Part shown: positions 1-5,019 of the stretch, piece by piece
How positions within the stretch are numbered: the stretch's first letter is position 1
Layout: each line of letters opens with the position of its first letter
Assembly: GCA_003537695.1 (NCBI GenBank)
Contig: DPRC01000172.1
Location: 1 to 5,019, forward strand
Length of the DNA stretch: 5,019 bases
Source of the DNA: Polaribacter sp.
GTDB lineage: Bacteria; Bacteroidota; Bacteroidia; Flavobacteriales; Flavobacteriaceae
Reading direction: 5' to 3'
Made by a program: the position numbers and the translations under genes
Notes under the pieces: generated by a model
Databases searched by the model: none
The model's input: only the letters and a program-made list of their open reading frames with translations
Told to the model about the DNA's origin: nothing

Positions 1-1021
1 TTGTGCCATACGCTTTTCCTCCATCGGCTAAATCTTCTGTTACAATTCCATTATTCAAAGCCTCATTTACTGCAGCTCTGATTGCTTGCCCCTCTGCACG
101 TAAACCAAAATTTTCGAACATCATGGCTGCAGATAAAACTGTTGCCATTGGATTTGCAATGTTTAGTCCCGTTGCTTGCGGGTATGAACCGTGAATGGGT
201 TCGAACAAGGCATTTTCAGTTCCTACAGATGCCGAAGGCATTAGCCCCATCGATCCCGATATTACAGAAGCTTCATCTGTTAAAATGTCTCCAAATAAAT
301 TCTCTGTTATTAAGACGTCATAACTATTTGGCCATTGTACCAAACGCATTGCAACTGCATCAACAAATTCATAAGAAACGATTACTTCTGGATAATCTTT
401 TTCCATTGCTTGTACCGTTTCTCTCCACAACCTTGAAGTTTCTAAAACATTTGCTTTGTCCACACAACATAATTTTTTTGAACGGGTCATTGCCAGCTCA
501 AAACCTTTGATTGCCAACCGTTGCACCTCTGCTCTTGTGTATACACAATTGTCAAAGGCCGTTTCTCCTCCGTCTCTTCTTCCCTTTTCACCAAAGTAAA
601 TACCCCCTGTTAATTCACGTAAAAAAACCAAATCAGTTCCTTCGATACGCTCTCTTTTTAAAGGAGATTTGTCTAATAAAGAAGGAAAAGTAAACGTAGG
701 CCTCACATTTGCGAATAAACCTAATTTCTTCCGCATTTTCAAAAGACCTTGTTCTGGCCTTACTTTTGCTAAAGGATCATTGTCATATCTTGGGTGACCA
801 ATGGCTCCGAATAGCACAGCGTCTGAAGCTACACAGATGTCGTGTGTACTGTCTGGATATGGTTCTCCAACAACATCAATTGCCGCTGCACCCGTTAGGG
901 CTGGATGCCAAGTAAGTTCGTGTTTGAATTTTTTTGCAATGGCATCCGATACTTTGATCGCCTGCGCTATGACCTCTGGCCCAATTCCATCTCCTGCTAA
1001 TACTGCGATGTTTAATTTCAT
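1..1021 (-). CDS. leuB: 3-isopropylmalate dehydrogenase LeuB, 3' end cut by window edge
   Basis: Oxidises and decarboxylates 3-isopropylmalate to 2-oxoisocaproate with NAD+ in the cytoplasm, the last dedicated step before transamination to leucine. I translated it by hand from ATG at 1021: 340 codons stay open to the left edge, and since family members run about 350-370 residues only a short C-terminal tail is missing. The N-terminus LAGDGIGPEV (8-17) is the usual decarboxylating-dehydrogenase start. Substrate-binding arginines fit R97, R107 and R135; the catalytic pair fits Y142 (GIYFGEKG) and K189 (VDKANVL); metal ligands fit D221, D245 and D249. The family signature begins NLFGDILTDEAS at 241. 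The nucleotide loop is HGSYPQATG (277-285), with Gln where NAD-dependent homologues often have Asp. It lies 162 bases downstream of leuA on the same strand. The start has an A-rich leader without a Shine-Dalgarno sequence. Function is near certain. Confidence 0.97.
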   Translation of the reverse strand, partial: MKLNIAVLAGDGIGPEVIAQAIKVSDAIAKKFKHELTWHPALTGAAAIDVVGEPYPDSTHDICVASDAVLFGAIGHPRYDNDPLAKVRPEQGLLKMRKKLGLFANVRPTFTFPSLLDKSPLKRERIEGTDLVFLRELTGGIYFGEKGRRDGGETAFDNCVYTRAEVQRLAIKGFELAMTRSKKLCCVDKANVLETSRLWRETVQAMEKDYPEVIVSYEFVDAVAMRLVQWPNSYDVLITENLFGDILTDEASVISGSMGLMPSASVGTENALFEPIHGSYPQATGLNIANPMATVLSAAMMFENFGLRAEGQAIRAAVNEALNNGIVTEDLADGGKAYGT

Positions 1022-1183
1022 ATGTTTCTAATTTTGTTTTTACTCTTGATCCTTCATTACAAGAATCCTTGTTTCTTTATTTTTTTAAAGGTATCGCAAA
1101 CTCGCGAAAACATGCGCTGTCTCGATTAGATATCCGACGTGCCTGCTTGCCATCAAAACTAAAAGCAAACAGTGAAAATCACT
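1022..1183 (-). other. leuA-leuB intergenic gap with GC-richer island
   Basis: This is the longest gap between genes of the block. Positions 1091-1154 are about 52% G+C (33 of 64 counted), whereas 1022-1090 are about 23%. The island holds a minus-strand ORF of 22 codons (ATG at 1153, TAA at 1085-1087) with no Shine-Dalgarno sequence and no recognisable product. On the mRNA strand it is followed by an A-rich stretch and the short inverted repeat ACAAG-GATT-CTTGT (1059-1072). I see no strong terminator and no good match to the Bacteroidota promoter (TTTG and TAnnTTTG), so I infer that leuB is read through from leuA. The island could be a dispersed repeat or the remnant of an insertion, which the window alone cannot decide. 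Confidence 0.5.
1171..1183 (-). repeat. short inverted repeat directly after the leuA stop codon
   Basis: AGTGA-AAA-TCACT is a perfect 5-base inverted repeat with a 3-base spacer, and its end touches the TAA of leuA. In the mRNA it would form a weak hairpin. No U-run follows, so it is not a convincing terminator; it could protect or pause the transcript between leuA and leuB, or be chance. Confidence 0.3.
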
Positions 1184-2704
1184 TTATATAATATTCAACA
1201 TTTTTTCTGTTGCTTTAATTGCCGATACTGTTTGATCTAAATCTAAGCCACGTGTTATAAATTCTTTGTTCTTATTTTTCCAAGTAATAATTGTTTCACA
1301 AAGCGCATCCGAGTGACTTCCTGGTGGAATTCTTACTGCATAATCAATTAAATTTGGCAACTCTTTCTTGCTGTGCGTTTTGTACAATTTTTTTAGCGCA
1401 TTCATAAAAGCATCAAATTGTCCATCTCCCTGTGCATGCTCCTCATAAATAATACCCTCTACCTTTAATTTTATCGTCGTAGACGGCTGCATCCCTTTTG
1501 CGTGTCCAAGCACATAGTTTTCTACAACTACTCGTTTTTCAATAGTGGCATTGTCAAGAACATCAGAAATAATATAAGGCAAGTCGTCTTGAGACACCAC
1601 TTCTTTTTGATCTCCTAATTCAATAATTCTTTGGGTCACCTTTCTAAGTTCTTCGTCATTTAAACGCAGTCCTAAGTCTTGTAAGTTTTTCTGGATATTT
1701 GCTTTTCCTGAAGTTTTCCCCAAGGCATATTTCCGTTTTCTTCCAAAACGCTCTGGCAGCAGGTTATTAAAATAAAGATTATTTTTACTATCTCCATCTG
1801 CATGTATTCCAGCAGTTTGCGTAAAAACATTTGCTCCTACTACTGGCTTATTTACAGGGATTCTAAAACCAGAGAACGTTTCTACTAGCTTGCTGACTTT
1901 ATGCAGTGCTTTTTCATTTACAGCGATTTTAACGTCCTTTAAAAAATCATTTATAACTGCAATCACACTTGCCATGGGTGCATTTCCTGCACGCTCTCCC
2001 ATCCCATTCACCGTTAAGTGTAATCCGTGCACTCCTGCTTTTACAGCCTCCATCACATTGGCAACTCCTAAATCGTAATCATTATGACCATGAAAATCAA
2101 AATGTGTGTTTGGGTATTTCTGACGCACTTCTGAAATAAACTGAAACGTTTCTTCTGGCGTCAATATGCCCAAAGTATCAGGCAATAAAATGCGTTCAAT
2201 TTTCTGCGTTGTTAAAAAATCTAAATATGAAAATACATATGCTTTAGAACTCTGCATTCCATTGGACCAATCTTCTAAGTACACATTTGTTTTAATGCCG
2301 TGCTTAGCGGCAAGATCAATAGTATTTTTAATTTCTATAAAATGTTGATCCGGTGTTTTCTTTAGCTGATGCGTAAGGTGATTTAAAGAGCCCTTGGTGA
2401 GTAAGTTCTGGACTTTTGCACCAGATTCAAGCATCCAGTCGATCGACTTTCCACCATCTACAAAGGTAAGTACCTCTATGGTATCCAGTCGATTGTTCTC
2501 TGAAGCCCAAGCTGTAATTTCTTTTACTGCCTGTAACTCTCCTTCAGACACTCTTGCCGATGCAATTTCTAATCGGTCTACCTTGAGTTCTTCTAGGAGT
2601 AATTTGGCAATTGTTAATTTTTCTGAAACCGAAAAAGACACTCCAGATGTTTGCTCTCCATCCCGCAGTGTCGTATCCATTATTTCAATCTTTCTGTGTG
2701 CCAT
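1184..2704 (-). CDS. leuA: 2-isopropylmalate synthase-family acyltransferase with C-terminal regulatory domain
   Basis: Predicted to condense acetyl-CoA with a 2-oxo acid, most likely 2-oxoisovalerate giving 2-isopropylmalate, the committed step of leucine synthesis. The protein has 506 residues. An N-terminal HMGL-like TIM barrel opens with DTTLRDGEQ (10-18), where R14 is catalytic and D15 a metal ligand. FHGHND (204-209) supplies metal ligands H205 and H207, and NGMGERAGNA (233-242) is the second family signature. AGIHADG (298-304) carries the likely catalytic H301, and LPERFGRKRKYALGKTSGKA (316-335) is the linker region. Residues from about 385 to the end form the LeuA dimer/allosteric domain, with GDGQFDAF at 426-433, so end-product inhibition is expected. 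LEDWSNGM (143-150) differs from the EDAxRS wording usual in LeuA; citramalate synthase is the main alternative, and FHGHND and GERAGNA also occur in homocitrate synthases. The start is fixed by an AAGG site 7 bases upstream. It lies 20 bases after leuD. Family membership is certain; the exact substrate is inferred from context. Confidence 0.9.
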   Translation of the reverse strand: MAHRKIEIMDTTLRDGEQTSGVSFSVSEKLTIAKLLLEELKVDRLEIASARVSEGELQAVKEITAWASENNRLDTIEVLTFVDGGKSIDWMLESGAKVQNLLTKGSLNHLTHQLKKTPDQHFIEIKNTIDLAAKHGIKTNVYLEDWSNGMQSSKAYVFSYLDFLTTQKIERILLPDTLGILTPEETFQFISEVRQKYPNTHFDFHGHNDYDLGVANVMEAVKAGVHGLHLTVNGMGERAGNAPMASVIAVINDFLKDVKIAVNEKALHKVSKLVETFSGFRIPVNKPVVGANVFTQTAGIHADGDSKNNLYFNNLLPERFGRKRKYALGKTSGKANIQKNLQDLGLRLNDEELRKVTQRIIELGDQKEVVSQDDLPYIISDVLDNATIEKRVVVENYVLGHAKGMQPSTTIKLKVEGIIYEEHAQGDGQFDAFMNALKKLYKTHSKKELPNLIDYAVRIPPGSHSDALCETIITWKNKNKEFITRGLDLDQTVSAIKATEKMLNII

Positions 2705-2711
2705 GCTAATG

Positions 2712-2715
2712 CCTT
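2712..2715 (-). promoter_or_regulatory. Shine-Dalgarno-like AAGG for leuA
   Basis: On the mRNA strand AAGG stands 7 bases before the leuA ATG at 2704, inside the 20-base leuD-leuA gap. It is the only clear Shine-Dalgarno match in front of a gene in this block, the other starts being merely A-rich. It supports the chosen start and tight translational linkage with leuD. Confidence 0.45.
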
Positions 2716-2724
2716 AAAACGGTG

Positions 2725-3324
2725 TTAAAAGGGGGTTGTTTTCGCGAAAGCTGTAATTTCGTTTTCGATGTTTTTTAAATAATCAATATCATCAAAACCG
2801 TTTAACATATTGTCTTTTTTGTACTTATTAATTACAAAAGACTCAGAGGCTCCTGTTGCTACTAAGGTTACTTTCTGATTGGGCAAATCAACAGTGATTT
2901 CTGTTTTGGGATCTGCCATAATCGCTGCGAATAAAGTATCTGCAAACGCTGCCGATACTTGCACGGGTAGAACGCCTACATTCAAACAGTTATTTTTAAA
3001 GATATCAGCAAATGCAGATGAAATTACACAACGCAAACCAAAATCATATACAGACCAAGCTGCATGTTCTCTTGAAGATCCTGAACCAAAATTTCTTCCA
3101 CCTACTAAAATTTTTGAACCTGCATAGATTTCTTTGTTTAAAGGAAACTCTGGTTTTGGAGTGCCATCTTGATGGTATCTCCAATCTCGGAAAAAATTCA
3201 CATCAAAATCTATTCGCTCTGTTGCTTTAAGAAAACGAGCAGGAATTATTTGATCGGTATCTACATTTTCCGTTGGTAAGGGATATGCTGTGCTGGTCAA
3301 AATTTGAAATTTATCGTATGCCAT
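2725..3324 (-). CDS. leuD: 3-isopropylmalate dehydratase small subunit LeuD
   Basis: Small (swivel-domain) subunit of isopropylmalate isomerase. With LeuC it moves the hydroxyl of 2-isopropylmalate to give 3-isopropylmalate, via the dehydrated intermediate, in the cytoplasm. The 199 residues match the usual bacterial length of about 200. Visible family motifs are NVDTDQIIPARFL (20-32), FRDWRY (45-50), GGRNFGSGSSREHAAW (75-90), which forms the substrate-binding loop, and SAFADIF (103-109). The C-terminal KKDNMLNGFDDI (169-180) aligns with the KRHCMMNGLDSI-type stretch of proteobacterial LeuD. No residue of note is missing. It lies 77 bases after leuC and 20 bases before leuA, as expected for subunits made from one transcript. 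The start ATG at 3324 gives the normal N-terminus; the leader before it is A-rich without a clear Shine-Dalgarno sequence. Confidence 0.98.
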   Translation of the reverse strand: MAYDKFQILTSTAYPLPTENVDTDQIIPARFLKATERIDFDVNFFRDWRYHQDGTPKPEFPLNKEIYAGSKILVGGRNFGSGSSREHAAWSVYDFGLRCVISSAFADIFKNNCLNVGVLPVQVSAAFADTLFAAIMADPKTEITVDLPNQKVTLVATGASESFVINKYKKDNMLNGFDDIDYLKNIENEITAFAKTTPF

Positions 3325-3345
3325 TGTTTTATCTATTTGTAAAGT

Positions 3346-3363
3346 GCAAAACGCCTCGTTTGC
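3346..3363 (-). repeat. hairpin in the leuC-leuD gap
   Basis: On the mRNA strand GCAAACG-AGG-CGTTTTGC can fold into a 7-base-pair stem with one bulged U and a 3-base loop. No U-run follows, so it is not an intrinsic terminator. It may be an mRNA stability or processing element between the two subunit genes. The rest of the 77-base gap is AT-rich and shows nothing else. Confidence 0.35.
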
Positions 3364-3401
3364 TAAATTTTTGAGCTCTTTCCTGAACTACTTTTTAATT
3401 T

Positions 3402-4799
3402 TTATACTAATAATGTTCTTGGATCTGTGACTACACCTTGCACCGCAGAAGCCGCAGCTACTAAAGGAGATGCTAATAAGGTTCTTGAACCTGGCCCTTG
3501 TCTTCCCTCAAAATTTCTATTTGAAGTGGATACTGATAATTTTCCTGAAGGAACTTTATCATCATTCATTGCCAAACATGCAGAACATCCCGGCTCTCTT
3601 AAAACAAAACCTGCATTCGTAATGATCTTATCTAAACCTTCTTCTTTAATTTGAGCAACTACTTTGTGTGAACCCGGAACTAACCATGCGGTTACATTGG
3701 ATGCTTTTTGTCTTCCCTCAACAATCGAACAAAACCCTCTAAAATCTTCAATACGTCCATTTGTACAAGATCCTAAAAAGACAAAGTCAATTTCTTTACC
3801 AATCATAGAATCCCCCTCATTGAAAGACATATATCCCAAAGATTTACGATACGTTTCTACACCACCCTCTAAGCTTTCTGCTGTTGGAATTGATTTTGTT
3901 ACTCCCATTCCCATTCCTGGATTTGTTCCATACGTAATCATTGGTTCAATGTCTGCTGCATCATAATTAAATTCAACATCAAAAATTGCGCCTTCCGCTG
4001 TATATAAAGTTTCCCAATATTTCATCGCTTTGTCCCACGCTGCTCCCTTCGGAGTTTGGGAACGCCCTTTAATGTAAGCATAGGTTTTTTCATCTGGAGC
4101 GATCATGCCTCCTCTTGCACCCATTTCAATCGATAAATTACAAACGGTCATGCGACCTTCCATCGACATCTCTTCAAAAACAGCACCGGCATATTCAACA
4201 AAATATCCTGTTGCTCCTGAGGTAGTTTGTTTTGCAATAATGTACAATGCAACATCTTTAGCGGTAACACCCAGTCCTAAAGTACCCGTTACATTGATCC
4301 GCATTTTCATTGGTTTCTGCTGCATAATACATTGTGTAGACAGCACCATCTCTACTTCAGAAGTACCAATACCAAAAGCAATCGCACCAAAAGCACCATG
4401 TGTAGAAGTATGGGAATCTCCACAAACAATGGTTGCACCTGGCAAGGTTATTCCATTTTCTGGACCTACCACATGCACAATTCCGTTATTTTCATCTCCA
4501 AGGCCCCAATGTGAAATACCGTGCTTTGCAGCATTATTTTCTAAGGCATCTAACTGATTCGCTGACAAGGGGTCTGCTACTGGTAGATGTTGATTTATTG
4601 TTGGGGTATTGTGATCTGCTGTTGCGAAAGTTCGCGCCGGATATACCACACTATTCCCTCTACTTTCCAATCCTAAAAAAGCCACAGGGCTCGTTACCTC
4701 GTGGATAAAATGACGGTCTATAAAAAACACATCTGGTCCGTCCTTTACGTGCCGAACAACGTGCGAATCCCATACTTTATCAAATAATGTATTTGCCAT
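3402..4799 (-). CDS. leuC: 3-isopropylmalate dehydratase large subunit LeuC
   Basis: Catalytic, iron-sulfur-carrying subunit of isopropylmalate isomerase; acts with LeuD on 2-isopropylmalate in the cytoplasm. The 465 residues match the usual length of about 466. The aconitase-superfamily features are complete: TFATADHN (57-64), [11 protein letters not shown] (106-116), [13 protein letters not shown] (127-139), GIGTSEVE (143-150), and the three 4Fe-4S ligands C345 (GSCTNGR) and C405 and C408 ([10 protein letters not shown]). NRNFEGRQG (427-435) is the typical C-terminal substrate-loop signature. The N-terminus [12 protein letters not shown] (4-15) fits the family and supports ATG at 4799. It is the first gene of the visible block, and no further BCAA gene is seen in the 220 bases upstream. 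The start lacks a Shine-Dalgarno sequence and has an A-rich leader. As an oxygen-sensitive Fe-S enzyme it depends on cluster assembly made elsewhere. Confidence 0.98.
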   Translation of the reverse strand: MANTLFDKVWDSHVVRHVKDGPDVFFIDRHFIHEVTSPVAFLGLESRGNSVVYPARTFATADHNTPTINQHLPVADPLSANQLDALENNAAKHGISHWGLGDENNGIVHVVGPENGITLPGATIVCGDSHTSTHGAFGAIAFGIGTSEVEMVLSTQCIMQQKPMKMRINVTGTLGLGVTAKDVALYIIAKQTTSGATGYFVEYAGAVFEEMSMEGRMTVCNLSIEMGARGGMIAPDEKTYAYIKGRSQTPKGAAWDKAMKYWETLYTAEGAIFDVEFNYDAADIEPMITYGTNPGMGMGVTKSIPTAESLEGGVETYRKSLGYMSFNEGDSMIGKEIDFVFLGSCTNGRIEDFRGFCSIVEGRQKASNVTAWLVPGSHKVVAQIKEEGLDKIITNAGFVLREPGCSACLAMNDDKVPSGKLSVSTSNRNFEGRQGPGSRTLLASPLVAAASAVQGVVTDPRTLLV

Positions 4800-4836
4800 T
4801 TTTATATCTTTACTTATTTAAATTAAAACCTAAGAT

Positions 4837-4844
4837 CAAAAATA
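4837..4844 (-). promoter_or_regulatory. candidate Bacteroidota -7 box (TAttTTTG) for leuC
   Basis: The mRNA strand reads TATTTTTG, an exact match to the TAnnTTTG consensus of the primary sigma factor in Bacteroidota. A start about 7 bases downstream would give a leader of roughly 30 bases before the leuC ATG. No TTTG is found at the expected distance upstream, so only half of the consensus is present, and in AT-rich DNA such a match can arise by chance. Confidence 0.35.
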
Positions 4845-4880
4845 CCATTTTTATTACATTTTATGGGGGTTGCAGCGTTT

Positions 4881-4979
4881 TTATGTATTATCCCCAACTG
4901 TTAAAGAAAGTTTTAGATCCCTAAAAACCAATGCAATACGCTGTTTTAAAATACGATGTCTATTTGTTGTGAAGGCCAT
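4881..4979 (-). CDS. possible 32-residue leader peptide upstream of leuC
   Basis: An ATG at 4979, directly preceded by an in-frame TGA, opens 32 codons ending in TAA. Nine residues are Leu, Ile or Val, and seven of them fall in the 14-residue stretch 15-28. The last codons overlap one arm of a possible GC stem (TGGGG with CCCCA, 4864-4896 on the mRNA strand), an arrangement loosely like an attenuator. Against this, there is no run of consecutive leucine codons, no U-run after the stem, no clear ribosome-binding site, and the best promoter-like box lies downstream of it. No similarity to a known protein is recognised. It may be a chance ORF. Confidence 0.2.
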   Translation of the reverse strand: MAFTTNRHRILKQRIALVFRDLKLSLTVGDNT

Positions 4980-5019
4980 TCATTTTATGATACCAGCAAT
5001 ATTAACGCAAGCTGTTATC

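Larger units (their letters stand above)
4800..5019 (-). other. upstream region of the leuC operon, AT-rich
   Basis: These 220 bases hold no confident gene. On the mRNA strand they contain a 32-codon ORF (ATG at 4979, TAA at 4881-4883), a possible GC stem overlapping its end, and a TAttTTTG promoter-like box about 40 bases before leuC. On the plus strand an ATG at 4987 opens 11 codons that run off the right edge and could be the start of a divergent gene, but this is too short to judge. On the minus strand another frame (5018 to 4980) ends in TGA after 12 codons and could equally be the tail of an upstream gene. Confidence 0.4.

Noticed and set aside
3..1031. Chain of overlapping plus-strand ORFs of 60-142 codons across the left end
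   Set aside because: The minus strand reads without a stop as LeuB from 1021 to the edge with all catalytic residues, so these are antisense shadows.
1059..1072. ACAAG-GATT-CTTGT inverted repeat (mRNA strand) upstream of leuB, considered as a terminator
   Set aside because: The stem is only 5 AT-leaning pairs and no U-run follows.
1085..1153. 22-codon minus-strand ORF in the leuA-leuB gap, considered as a gene or leader peptide
   Set aside because: It has no ribosome-binding site, no run of Leu, Ile or Val codons and no following terminator; it is noted only as part of the GC-richer island.
2740..2749. Palindrome TTTCGCGAAA near the 3' end of leuD, with an 11-base stretch shared inversely with 1102-1112
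   Set aside because: It encodes ordinary LeuD residues, and an 11-base match within 5 kb is expected by chance. A genome-wide count would be needed to call it an iterated palindrome.
4105..4557. 150-codon plus-strand ORF, and several shorter ones antisense to leuC, leuD and leuA
   Set aside because: They lie wholly opposite genes with complete, motif-bearing family matches and show no recognisable domain of their own; they are frame shadows.

Overview
The window carries one four-gene block of branched-chain amino acid biosynthesis, all on the minus strand. In transcription order (right to left) it reads leuC, leuD, a 2-isopropylmalate synthase-family gene (called leuA here) and leuB. Together they encode the leucine-specific branch. 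The LeuA-type enzyme condenses acetyl-CoA with 2-oxoisovalerate, LeuC and LeuD form the isomerase that converts 2-isopropylmalate to 3-isopropylmalate, and LeuB oxidises and decarboxylates that to 2-oxoisocaproate, the keto acid precursor of leucine. If the LeuA-type enzyme is instead a citramalate synthase, LeuCD and LeuB could serve the pyruvate route to 2-oxobutyrate and isoleucine.

The organism is most likely a member of the Bacteroidota, probably Flavobacteriia. The grounds are AT-rich DNA, A-rich translation starts mostly lacking a Shine-Dalgarno sequence, a TAttTTTG box of the Bacteroidota -7 type upstream of leuC, the order leuC-leuD-leuA-leuB, and Bacteroidota-like wording of the proteins. 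This is inference from sequence; no database was searched.

Layout by position: 1-1021 leuB, cut by the left edge and lacking its last few codons; 1022-1183 a 162-base gap with a GC-richer island and short inverted repeats; 1184-2704 leuA; 2705-2724 a 20-base gap with an AAGG ribosome-binding site; 2725-3324 leuD; 3325-3401 a 77-base gap with a small hairpin; 3402-4799 leuC; 4800-5019 the upstream region with a candidate promoter box and a 32-codon ORF that might be a leader peptide.

All three complete genes have normal family lengths and intact catalytic residues. There are no mobile genes, CRISPR arrays or RNA genes that I can support. I do not see a clearly new biological system here. The points worth checking are the real substrate of the LeuA-family enzyme, the GC-rich island before leuB, the possible leader in front of leuC, and the cofactor-position residue in LeuB.
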